NCBI RefSeq assembly: GCF_003672135.1
Contig: NC_039507.1
Coordinates: 310,001 to 374,000, forward strand
DNA length: 64,000 nt
Source of the DNA: Ooceraea biroi
Lineage: Eukaryota > Arthropoda > Insecta > Hymenoptera > Formicidae
Direction: 5' to 3'
Positions 23,672 through 33,605 of this stretch are shown piece after piece. Made by a program: the position numbers and the translations under genes. The notes beneath the pieces are model-generated. The model did not search any database. It saw only the letters and a program-made list of their open reading frames with translations, and had not been told where the DNA came from. Each line of letters starts with the position of its first letter. The first letter of the stretch is position 1.

Positions 23672-23718
23672 ATTTCATATTTAGTTTTGAGTTTTGACAA
23701 GTTGGGAGTTTTTATGTA
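23668..23718 (-). repeat. 51-bp inverted repeat, right copy
   Basis: This is the exact inverse of 20738-20788. Its inner end overlaps the outer four bases of the palindrome at 23300-23671. It is followed by CTTGGCG, part of a motif (TACTTGGCG) that recurs several times nearby. Confidence 0.9.
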
Positions 23719-23869
23719 CTTGGCGCATATATTTTTTCTTTTTTTAAAAAGGTTTCTTAGGGATTATCTTTTAACAAAAATGTAGTAGTATTATTGATGT
23801 ATTTTTATCTTATACTATCTTACCGGTTTGCATTAATGCTGCAATACTGTATCCGATACATGTACTAAG

Positions 23870-24107
23870 GCCCAATTTCTTCACCTCTCGATAACTTTAT
23901 CCAAAAGATATCTCGTAGAATCAGTTTTCTTCACCTTTGTAACCTGACAGAATATGGTAATTTATAATAACATTCTAGACACTTTGTGTCAAAAGTGAGT
24001 AGTATGAAGAATAGCTATTCGTTAAATACGTAATCAGAGGTTTCAATGAAGAAATAAATTTTTAGTTATCTGGAAGATAGCGATTGAGAGGTATGAAGAA
24101 ACCGGGC
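23870..24107. mobile_element. Degenerate MITE, about 238 bp
   Basis: The left end GCCCAATTTCTTCACCTCTC and the right end, read inversely as GCCCGGTTTCTTCATACCTC, are alike over roughly 40 bases with small gaps. TAAG lies next to both ends (one extra A on the right), giving a possible target duplication. The interior is AT-rich and non-coding. It is older than its neighbours, judging by mismatch level. Exact borders are uncertain. Confidence 0.5.
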
Positions 24108-24270
24108 ATAAGTGGAGAATGATAAAGGAAGAGAGATATCAGTCTGTTAGTTATCTCTGAAAGAGTTTTTTATTTTCTATGGATATTGCGGATACAAGTG
24201 TTGTATACCGATACTTTTGTTTTCTTCGCTACCGCGTCGCTTGAATGAGCTTATTGGATTGGATATTGTC

Positions 24271-24410
24271 GTGCAACGTCGTCCCCGTCGCCGCCCAGCG
24301 ACGTGGTGCAACGTCTTCGCCGTCGCCGTCCGGCGACGTGGTGCAACGTCTTCGCTGTTGCCGTCCGGCGACGTGGTGCAACGTCTTTGCCGTCGCCGTC
24401 CGGCGACGCT
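24271..24410 (+). repeat. GC-rich tandem repeat, 35-bp period, four units
   Basis: GTGCAACGTC recurs at 24271, 24306, 24341 and 24376, exactly 35 bp apart, followed each time by a CCGTCGCCGTCCGGCGAC-type stretch. The period is not a multiple of three, so open frames across it are not conserved coding sequence. A further partial unit (CGCCGTCCGGCGACGTG) occurs at about 24932-24948, on the other side of the 17-bp array. Confidence 0.9.
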
Positions 24411-24511
24411 GACGCAGCGCGTCTCTGCGCCGCCGCCTTCGTGCTACGCTGGCGCCCAGCGTCTCTGCGCCGCCGCCGTTCGGCAACGCTGGCGCCCAGC
24501 GTCCCTGCGCC
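24411..24511 (+). repeat. Transition zone between the two tandem arrays
   Basis: Units of about 48 bp alternate GCGTCTCTGCGCCGCCGCC with ACGCTGGCGCCC (at about 24418 and 24460). They look like hybrids of the 35-bp and 17-bp unit types. Confidence 0.6.
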
Positions 24512-24880
24512 GGCGCCTTTGAAACGCCGGCGCCTCTAAAAAGCTGGCGCTTCTGAAACGCAGGCGCCTCTGCTGCGCCGCGCCTCTGAAAAGCTGGCGC
24601 CTCTGAAAAGCTGGCGCCTCTAAAACGCCGGCGCCTCTGCTGCGCCGCGCGTCTAAAACGCTGGCGCAGCTACGCTGGCGCCTCTGAAAAGCTGGCGCAG
24701 CTACGCTGGCGCCTCTGGAACGCATGCGCCTCTGCTGCGCCGGCGCCTCTAAAATGCTGGCGCCTCTGAAAAGCTGGCGCAGCTACGCTTGGCGCCTCTG
24801 AAACGCCGGCGCCTCTAAAACGCTGGCGCCTCTGAAACGCATGCGCCTCTGCTGCGCCGGCGCCTCTGAAACGCTGGCGC
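24512..24880 (+). repeat. GC-rich tandem array, 17-bp unit, about 22 copies
   Basis: The unit is GGCGCCTCTGAAAMGCT, with variants CTAAAACGCC and CTGCTGCGCC. A 14-bp form, GGCGCAGCTACGCT, is interspersed at least three times. Every unit starts with or near the palindrome GGCGCC. The array is much more GC-rich than its AT-rich flanks. Long open frames here on both strands are products of the repeat. Confidence 0.9.
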
Positions 24881-24948
24881 GGCGCGTCTCTTTATAGTGA
24901 GTACCCGGCTTTACGCCTTCGCCGTAGCCGTCGCCGTCCGGCGACGTG

Positions 24949-25345
24949 AACCTATCGTACGTATGTGAACGCGCCTTTAGGGACAAAGTCGCTTTGCTTG
25001 TGTGCGTGCGAGCGTACGTACGTGAGTCTGAACCTGAATCTGGAGAAGAATGAAACGTCACAAGTGTTGCATATGATTACGGTATCTGAGGATGGAGTGC
25101 ACCAATTTTTTTCGAAGTGGTCGCAATCGAAAGCTTGCATCCACAATATGTTATAAAAGTATCGTTAGATTTTTCAGTACGTCTTTAGTTCCTGAGATAT
25201 TGTAATCAAAAGTTTATTTGACATGAATTTAACGTAAAATTCCGGATAAACTACTTGGTAGCGCGCGACGTCTATGCAGTGGCTCTCATTGTTCGGAACC
25301 TTGTTCTTTATGTACTTGGCGTCGCGACGTTACCGCGTCGCTTGA
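24949..25345. other. Gene-free flank of the tandem array
   Basis: This is mixed-composition sequence. Near its end are two 15-base strings that also occur to the left: TTTATGTACTTGGCG (25307-25321, also 23711-23725) and TACCGCGTCGCTTGA (25331-25345, also 24230-24244). No gene is seen. Confidence 0.5.
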
Positions 25346-28300
25346 TAACGAAGCCTCGAATTACATTCCTTGCACGAGAATGAGATGAAAATTTCGGTTG
25401 CAGATTAAATTACACTTAAACGTCGTTAATTAACTTAGGGATTAGATTCTCCCTCCCTCCCTCACGGTGCAGATCCGACGAGAATTACGTGAGAGAAGGA
25501 TATTTTCGCCCAGTATGTATCTTCCCCTGCGACATACTATATTTTACTTCTAAATAGATGCGAGAAGAGAGAGACACGGTACTTTGTGACACACTAAAGG
25601 CGTTCCACGTACCTCTTCAATGTTTGAGTAATCCAGTGACACGCTGATCCACTGGGATGTAATACCAAGTTTCGTAAAGTGAATCACATTTATGGATGAG
25701 TACCGTTTTGAGTTTGTGCGCGACGCCTCGACGTCGCGATGCATTCAATCTCCGTTTCTTCATCTTTGTTAGCATGCTGTCTATAGCGTTGCTTACGATG
25801 CTACTTCGAAGGGCCATTGAAACATCCTTTTGACTAACCCTTTGTAGCTCGCGCAAAGAGCTTGCAGTGGGTTGGCGTACTTATAAGTTTCTCTGAACGT
25901 CAATAATATCTGACACTACTGGCAGGAGAAAAAAACGATTTAATCAAAATACATCACGTGATTTATTAATACAGTAATTATTTCTAACATTACAATAAAT
26001 CTCATGTTTTATCGAGAAATTTGATTTAACGCTAATCGAGTCAAGCCAGCAATTCGAAGCAACTGCTTTTATAACGTTTGTGAAACTAATTAGAATATTA
26101 TGTACGTTTTATACAAAATATGTTTGCAATATTGGGTAGACATTAGGTAAGCGTGAGACATTAATTGCGGAAATTGTTGGTTAGACATTTAAATTGCAGA
26201 TCTTAGGCACGATGATTTGAGCTGCATCGCCAGTTTAAATCGCCCCATAAACGAAGCGCGTACACGCGCTACGATTGACGGTGATATTGCGGCACACGTA
26301 TCTTTTATACATCGTTTCTCCTCTCGTTACGGTCACTTATCACTTCAGATGGCTCATATCGTAGACTCCATTATATTTCATTCCGTACGAGCTATCCCGT
26401 GGTCAGAGCTTGACACTTTTGTCGCTCGCGTAAAAAAAAGATCAAATTTGATACTAATGACAAACGCGTAGATTCATTTCCAGCAGGAATCCATGGAGAC
26501 CATAGATTATTTAAAGAATTAGAAATTGAGATACAGTTTTCTGAATGTCGCAACGATATAGCGTGGATTTGTCTGATTTTTTATTTTGCTATAACAGTTC
26601 ACACCCCGCATTTAATTCTTTCGTATCGCTGCTCGTTCCATGCGAATGAAACAACGTATAGTGGAGTAACTCCATTTGCTTGGGAATTATATTAATCATA
26701 AAATAAACGGCCGCCGTGAATATTACTCTATGAAAATTCATGTGAGGATTTAGCATGCGTTGTACGTTACGTACTCCATCTCGTATCTTAGTGCAACTTT
26801 AAAGAGCACCATACACATTCCTCTTTCCGTGATAATTTCAATGTTGCGAACATTTTTGCATTTCGAGCGGAATGATTATTCCTTGAAGAATTTTCTCAAA
26901 ACTTGCGCGTCAACTCGACGTATATTGGGCGATACGTCTATCGCGCGCGTTTAAGCGGATCGAGGATTAAAGGAGCGAGAACGTTCGGACGATACGATAC
27001 GCTCGTGTACGCACGGACACGCACATCCACGCGAAATTGCGTGTACACGTCGCGGACACCCGGCGAATTCCCTCGTGCAGGCATGTCCAATCATTGGTGT
27101 AGGAATTAGAGTCTCGATGCACGCATACCTGCCCGTCCCCGCGGTGCCCGTCCACCCTTGCACCTCCCCTGCCTGCACTTGGCTCGCCAAATTAATGAAC
27201 AATGTCAACGTCGGCGGCGTCGCTACGCACCGCGCATACGGGATAACGTTCATAAAATTCGCTGACGAATCAGTCGCATTTGGATAATTTCGTTATTCTG
27301 CCGCGGCCCGGGGACTTTCTGCGTGATGAAACCTTATTCGGTCCGGTATCTCGCGGGATTCGCAGGCGCGTGCGTTTACGCGAAATCGAATTGTAATCGG
27401 ATTTCTTCGTCCACTGTGACTCTTTGCGGTTTTCAGGCTCCCAGGAATATCGGGCTATGAAATCCAATTCGTCCGGGACACGACGAGATTTTGCGCAATA
27501 AGTTCTATCGTTGGCGGAATTTAGGGTTGGCCTCTTTTCCCAGCAAGACTCGTCCGAGATCTCCCGAATGTACGTGTCGCGGTCAGCTATTGGATAATGA
27601 AATTTGAAATCGCATCTTTTAGAAAATCTTTTACCCTCAATTATAACTAAAAAGCAAGAGGTCATTAAAAATTTTGTCATCTTTGAAAATCCATCCACGA
27701 ATATGATTGTACGACTGCCTCCTCGAAGATTATAATTTGCCATGCGACATCGCGCCGCTGCGAATTATGTCTCTCAAGTATCCAACGAGACACGCCGTAA
27801 AAGTAGCGCAACAAAATACGAGCGTCGCGGGGTTAAAGTGTTCCTAACCGACCTAAATAACGATCCCCCTTTTTCTCGTTCCAGGTTAGCAGCGTTGCAG
27901 TGGCTACGTCGGCGAGGTACGAGGACGGCGGCGACGGCGACGGTGACGGTGACGACGACGTCGACGTGGAAGACGACGACGACGTGATCGCGCCGCGGGA
28001 GTAGTGGGGTCGAAAATCGGCACTTGCCCAGTGTCACCGTCCCTCGCGTTCTCGCACCCCCGATGGTTCTCGCTCTCTCGTGTACCCCTTCCGAAATCCA
28101 CTGCCCCTATCTTTCCACCCCCAGTGCGCTCTCTACGCATACTGCCTGCGGAGCCTCTCCGCCATATCCACGTGCGTGCACGTCGCGTGTCGCGTACATT
28201 GGTGCACGCGTAATCACGCACACAGAGGAGCGCAGCTCCGTGACGGGAAAAGAGAACGAGAGAGAGAAAGAGAGAAAGGTCCGCGTTAATACGAACGCGC

Positions 28301-28393
28301 CTGCGCACGCGAGGTCGTCGTAGTGGGGGCACCAACCCTCTTTTGATAGGGTGCACTCCGCTTGGTGGGGAGCGCGTGTCACCTGTCGCGACG
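25346..28393. other. Gene-free upstream region of Sema1a
   Basis: There are small open frames (for example minus strand 25,617-25,856) but no recognisable protein. 25,900-26,200 is AT-rich. GC content and CpG density rise from about 27,900 toward the Sema1a leader. Confidence 0.5.
27920..27987 (+). repeat. GAC/GGC trinucleotide-rich tract
   Basis: Imperfect GACGGC and GACGAC units occur without a supported gene model. Confidence 0.7.
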
Positions 28394-28428
28394 TCAGTGT
28401 GACGGCGACCGTCAGCGGGCGCGGATGG
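28394..28428 (+). promoter_or_regulatory. Candidate initiator plus DPE core promoter for Sema1a
   Basis: TCAGTG at 28394-28399 resembles the arthropod initiator (TCAKTY, last base off). Taking its A (28396) as +1, GGATG falls at +28 to +32 and fits the downstream promoter element RGWYV. A CRE-like GACGTCA overlaps the initiator. No TATA box is seen at -30. Short motifs like these arise by chance in GC-rich DNA, so this is only a candidate. Confidence 0.27.
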
Positions 28429-28638
28429 TCGACGTGCGCGCTCGCGCTTGAGATCGCTCCGTAAAAAAGAGGACCGTAACGTCGCTTACTCGGACGCAGC
28501 AGCCTCCCTCGCGCGTGGACGCTTGAACGCGTGAGCGCGAGTGCCGGCCGCGTTTTCATCCTCGCGTCGTCATCCTCCTCGCTTGGACGCGCGTGTCCAA
28601 ACGCGCGCGCGCGCGCTCTCGTACCCTCCCGAAGGTGA

Positions 28639-28773
28639 ATGTGCCGCTTGGCCGCAGCGGGGCGGCCGATCGTCCCCGATCGGGAAACATGCGTGCGTCG
28701 GAACGCCGGTGGACGGCCGTGGATGCAACGACCGCAACGGGAAACCACGACGAGGTCGCGCTGCACGTGGTGA
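28639..28773 (+). other. Upstream ORF (44 codons) in the Sema1a leader
   Basis: ATG at 28639 opens 44 codons and closes at TGA 28771-28773, well before the main Sema1a ATG. The peptide is arginine-rich and has no recognisable domain. If the leader is transcribed unspliced, this uORF would be met before the main start and could lower its translation. That role is inferred. Confidence 0.3.
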
Positions 28774-28808
28774 CTGCCGCGACACCCGCGCACCTCCCGA
28801 CGCAGTGA
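28689..28808 (+). other. Second, overlapping upstream ORF (39 codons)
   Basis: ATG at 28689 opens 39 codons ending at TGA 28806-28808, in a different frame from the uORF that begins at 28639 and overlapping its second half. No domain is recognised. Two overlapping uORFs in one leader are compatible with translational control but may be chance in a GC-rich, stop-poor region. Confidence 0.25.
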
Positions 28809-29104
28809 AGAGTGTCGAAGAGAAAAAGAGAACGCGACGCGTCGCACACCCCGCCGATACGATCGACGAGCCACGGGTGAATTTGTTGTCGTCGAGCACG
28901 GTGCCTCGTCGCCGCCTCGTCGAGCGTAGTGGTGACGGTGATATTGCCGCGTGACAGTGCGCGAATACGCGTGTTCTTCAGGGAACACCGTTTTACGCGT
29001 GTGCCGTACTCGAGATCGTTCCTCCGACGGTGCCCGCGGCGGAGACTGCGAATCCTGGCACGTAATTCCGCTCGGGGTACCTGCGACAGCATCGCGAGGA
29101 GAAG

Positions 29105-29237
29105 ATGAGGCGCGCCAGCCTCCGCGCCGCCCCAGGGATGCGTCCGTTGCTGTCCTGCTGGTGCGTCATCGCGACGCTCACCCTCGCCCTGGCCGCGTGG
29201 CAGGAAAACGTTAGGCCGAAGATGTACGTCCAGCTAG
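29105..29237 (+). CDS. Sema1a: Semaphorin-1a, first coding exon (signal peptide and N-terminus)
   Basis: This exon encodes 44 complete residues plus the first base of codon 45. Seen: ATG at 29105, an in-frame TAA 42 nt upstream (29063) that fixes the open frame, and a strong donor, CTAG|GTGAGT, at 29237/29238. The product starts with basic residues, then a hydrophobic signal-peptide core (about residues 14-31, ending in ALAA), then AWQENVRPKMYVQLG. From memory of the family, the mature N-terminus of insect semaphorin-1a (grasshopper fasciclin IV) has the pattern AW-x(2)-V-x-PKMYVQ-x-G, which this matches closely. Sema-1a is a transmembrane semaphorin that acts in axon guidance through plexin A. 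The sema domain, PSI domain, membrane span and tail must lie on later exons outside the window. A second ATG at codon 12 would also give a signal peptide, so the exact start is slightly uncertain. Paralogues such as other semaphorins are possible but less likely. Confidence 0.82.
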
Positions 29238-30181
29238 GTGAGTGATCATTTGTGAACCGTGAATTTGTGCGTACGGTGGATGCACATCATGCGTAGTGTA
29301 CGTTCTCCTCTTTGATTCGTTTTGCGTTTCTTTGCGACTGCGAACAACGTGGTGCGGAATCAGTGCGCGGTGTGTGCGGTGAGCCAGAAAGTTTCAGGCT
29401 TTTCATGCGCGAATGCCGCTCTCGAGCGCGCTCGCTTTTATGCATTTTTAGCCGTGAGGGACGGTGCCTTGAGCCTTCCGACGATTGTCGATAAATGCTT
29501 CCCATCTGACTGCGCCCGCTCTAATGATTGCATTATTAACGCTGGGAATTACTATCATCGAGAGAGTGGAAAATTTATATTCTCATAATGAAAGAAACGT
29601 GCAGTCAATGAAAAAGAAAGAGAAAGAGAGAAAAAAGAGAGATGGATAATCGGAGGAAAAGTGGTGCTCCGACTTTAGCCTGCTGATATCTCGATCTGTA
29701 TTGTCGGCGGTTATTTACAGCTAACCGTTTCGTTGAAACGTCGGTATCGAGCGACGCTTTATAAATTGAGTAACAACCATCACAGCGCAAGGGTTGAAGG
29801 CCCTCCCACAAAGTTCGAAGCCGCATTCCCTAAGTGCGAGAGCTTTGCACACGGCTTTGCTGCGCTATGATGGTGCGGGGTTGCAGCACGAGTGGCAGGG
29901 TCATGCACCTTCCCCCACCTGTGCGGGTGGTTTCTCCCTCGAGCCGAGGAAGAGTTGTTTCATTACGAATCGGTGACTGTGAGCCTTAATCTCTCTCTCA
30001 GCGGTGCAAAATTGCCTCCTCCGCCGCCCCATTTTCACCCTTCCTCCGATCTTCTCGCTAAGGGAAAAAGGAGCAGGAAACCTCGTATCGATCGTGGTAT
30101 CTCGGCTAAATTATTAAAGCGCGAGTCGCGCGATGGTGCACGAACGCACCGATTTCTCATCTGTACCAGCTCCCATGGCTC

Positions 30182-30247
30182 CGTTCTACGTTCTACGTTA
30201 CTTCGTTCTACGTTCTACGTTCTACGCTATTTCGTTCTACGTTCTTC
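30182..30247 (+). repeat. Heptamer minisatellite (GTTCTAC)n
   Basis: CGTTCTA-type heptamers recur about eight times, interrupted by GTTACTTC and CTATTTC. The array is short and imperfect, in the presumed Sema1a intron. Confidence 0.85.
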
Positions 30248-33200
30248 TAGCAGTTTGTTCATCATGCGAACGCTCGGAGAACGCGAAAATGTCGTCACTG
30301 CGAGGGCGTCGGTTTTCCGACGTTTTCCCACTCAAATCCTTACGACTCATTTTGAATCTATGGTGATCGTCGCGTGCATCGCCGCTTGCTCCCATCCTGT
30401 TTACGTAGCTCGCGGGAATTTTTCATATATCCGCGATGTTCTACAAGCGTGCTTTCGGCGGGCGAACGTTTTTACATCGAATACATGAATATTGAATATT
30501 TAAATACTGGGCGTTTTTGCGGAATAAAATTATTAGTGCGGTGAAATGTAAAGCGTTTTTTTTCCTCGTTTCTTTTTTTTATCCGGGATTGCTCGAGGTT
30601 GATGTAGTCGCGTGCTGCCTCAACGGGCGCAAATGTTTCGGTGTAGTACCGATACAGCTGGGTAATCGCACAATACGTTTTGAATCCCAAACATCGCGAT
30701 AACAGCGACTAGGTTATCGAACCGGATATTATTCACGTCAAATTTTTATATCGCGCATGTCTGCAGTGGAATAACAAGTTAGAGAAAACCAATGCACTTT
30801 GATCAATGGCTGAAACAACAATGGCCATTTAAATGTATTGTCGATATTTATTATATATTTATAACAGATGTCTGACATGCATGAAGGATTATTTTTTTCT
30901 TGTTATTTCTTCTGATGGTCTCGTTTATTATTTATTCGTATAGACAGCATCGACTTATTTTTGACAAAATTCTGTTCTCTTTTTTTATTACTTTACTTTC
31001 ATGATACTCGTTTTAATAAATATTAATGACGGAGAGATCGAAAGAGAGAGACTTATGAACTACAGTCTCGTGATAGCAGGAAAGATAAACGGAAGTGTCG
31101 GTGTATATTACGTCTTAAACTTCTCTCTGTTTACCGAAATTATAGCGTCCGACAAGAAAATACCTCGCATGAAAACGAGTTCAATATCTCGTTAATCTCG
31201 CAGAACCGATAGCTCCTAAAAAGGCCTTTTATCGGCAGTAACGAGCGTCGCTTCGGGATCGATCTCTTCGTTCCTTTCCGCGGTTTCTTTAAAGTGACGA
31301 TCCTTTTATCGCTCACCCCTTTTCCTTGCATTCGCCCCATCATCACTGATTTAGACTAGTCACGCCGTGCCGATGGTAAATTGGTGCGCGTTATTGAGAA
31401 CTCGGATCCAAAAGGACGGAACGGGGGACCGGCGGGGGGCAGCATAAAGTGTCCTACATCCGGGGCACTCGACCTTAACGGCGCACCGCGTGTTTCGTAC
31501 GTTCCGCGTAGAAACGACGCCCCAACATCCATCACTCTTTCCGCGACGGAACGATATCTCGACGCGGGGGAGTGGGCGAAATAAATTGCTCCAAAGTGGC
31601 TGCGCCACCCTGTGCGGCGCTGGTTACATGCTCCTCCAGTATACCTGCCGTTATATCGTGGGCGCGAGTGGGCCGAACGGTTTGAGCGATAGAGAACTCG
31701 AATGTTTAGAACTCTCCACGTTTCTTGAAACTCGGCGTGGCTGATGGTGTGGCACTCGGAAACGTGCACTTAGACTGCGCCATTGGCGTACCTTCTTGCG
31801 TGAATTAGCATTCACTTTCCCCTAAAAACCGAGTCCTTGAGGTGCTTGAACGTCTTCCTTTCGATCGTGCCTAGCGTGGCTGCTGGAAGCAACGAGGCGA
31901 TGCTTGAAAAGAAATTCCGGAAGAATTCCCGGAAGAGAGGTGGAAAGTAGTGTGGGTAAATTTATTAATGAATTTTGCTGCTGAACTTTTCTGCAAAGTT
32001 GCACCGATACGATAGGAAATTCTTGACGTAAATAGGATTTTATTTGCGGCACTCGATAGCGATAACAAATTTTCAACACTCGGCACTCTCGAAAAGCAAC
32101 GGAACTTGTGCCCGGATGGCCAAAGTTGGAAACCTGCATACCTGTTCCCGCCGGGCTCTCAAGACAAACATTTTTCTTTCTAAAGTGTTTGGAACAACGC
32201 TCAGCGATGTGCCCGTGTCGACGTGCTTAATGTATTAATAGATCCTTTCGTGCGTGAGTTCCCTCATCTCCCATTGTAACTCGCGTTGTAACGTCACGCC
32301 GGTTCATTTTACAATTTATCCGGCAAAATTCGGCCAAGCGGACGCGCGCTAACCCTCTCGACCGTTCATCTCGCGGGAGAAGGTAAGTCGGATTCCAGCG
32401 ATCCAAAACGTAAACGGCACATTTCGAAAGTTGCCATGTGGCGGTGACATGTCCCGCAAAATTTGTAGCTCCGGCGCGCATAATGCGCGCATTATTCAGT
32501 TTGCGCTGGGCGTACGACGTGCCGTATAACGGGGAACGATGTTTTTCTTCGAGATTACGGGGCGTGAATTAGTTATCATTCTCAACATCGCCGTTCCACC
32601 GCGCCTAATAGTGCCTGCGCGCTTGCCGTGCTCCGGGCTCCGGGCAAGTTAAACGTTACATTTCACACGCGCTATTATCGCGGCCGTCCCGCCGTGAAAT
32701 TTCTTAAATCATTCTGGGTGTACTGCGGGGAAACGCGGATTAATCGCCCGAATTAAGAACCACGCTTTACCGCTGTAATTACTCGAACTGCGGGAACAGA
32801 TGGCCATTACTCTGAGGTCCTACGAATTATGTTCGCTCGTTGATCACGTTTTTGGTGCAGGCCGCACCGCTCGAAACGTTACCTTTTCCCGTGCGCCTTC
32901 CTTCGCTCTTGAACAATTTGTCTTTGGCGGACCGTCCCGCTGGTAACGGATCATTTGTCACGGAATTATGAGTGATTCCGCAATGTGACAAATCCTCGTG
33001 CGTCTCGAAACGCTCCCTCCTTCGGATACGGAAACTTTGCGGAGATGACTACTCTTCTAAACATGGAATTTTGTAGCGTTACGGCGTGTCGTCGACGGCT
33101 TGCATAAACGTTTCCTCCGTAATACATCCCCTGGCACGTCGAATAAACGTCCTGCTGTCTGTCCATCGACATCCTAGCGCGAGCTCATTACGTCGTGACG

Positions 33201-33605
33201 GATCTCGTTCGACGATGCGTAGCCGTCGCATCCCCGTGTATCGGGGGTACATCGAGATATCGAGTGCGTCGCCAGCCGCGCGACGCGCCGCATTCGGCCT
33301 ATTGAAATTACGCGAAGCACGTGTCATTAATGCGCCAGGCTGCCGTTGCTGTGGCGATACCGTTTTGCTCGCTGAGCCAGAATTTCTGCCAATTCTACAA
33401 TGGGCAAAACCACGCCGCGGAACCGAAACTGTAATCAACGACGGGTGTGTATTTGCCGTTACAGAACGTCGCAGGATTCCGCGACGCGGCGCATTTTCCG
33501 CAGAAGGGGAGGAGGGGTTGTATCGCGTCCCTCTCCTCCTTCCTATTCCGATTCGCCACCACGTTTTTTATCACGTGACATGGCGCGTTTGGAGAAGCAC
33601 CGCGG

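Larger units (their letters stand above)
20740..23716. mobile_element. Composite 3-kb segment bounded by 49-51-bp perfect inverted repeats
   Basis: A 51-base sequence at 20738-20788 recurs exactly, inverted, at 23668-23718. Its outermost two bases are TA at both ends, so the simplest reading is a TA target duplication with terminal repeats starting CATAAAAACTCCCAAC. That would be a 2,977-bp non-autonomous element of the Tc1/mariner superfamily type. Between the ends lie, in order: a heat-shock-element-like site, a nested foldback element, an LTR-like promoter block, two small ORFs and a palindrome. No transposase is seen inside. An alternative is two copies of one short repeat inserted in opposite directions. 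Exact identity over 51 bases argues that the two ends are related and recent. Confidence 0.6.
28396..29104 (+). other. Probable 5' leader of Sema1a
   Basis: This GC-rich stretch lies between a candidate initiator and the Sema1a ATG. It contains several upstream ATGs, including one at 28423 that is followed by a stop after eight codons and two longer ones at 28639 and 28689. A weak acceptor-like TTCTTCAG lies at about 28979, so the leader may be spliced and not one block. No transcript evidence is available; both extent and continuity are inferred from position. Confidence 0.35.

Noticed and set aside
24217..24725. Arginine/alanine-rich frames on both strands
   Set aside because: They are produced by the 35-bp and 17-bp tandem arrays, whose periods are not multiples of three.
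24271..24880. CRISPR-like regular array
   Set aside because: Units are contiguous with no unique spacers, and the DNA is eukaryotic; this is a minisatellite.
25617..25856. 79-codon minus-strand frame with somewhat protein-like composition
   Set aside because: Too short, no homologous motif recognised, and no supporting promoter or splice context.
28541..28954. 137-codon + strand frame upstream of Sema1a
   Set aside because: It begins at GTG, not ATG, is low-complexity, and lies in the probable leader; only the ATG-initiated uORFs were kept.
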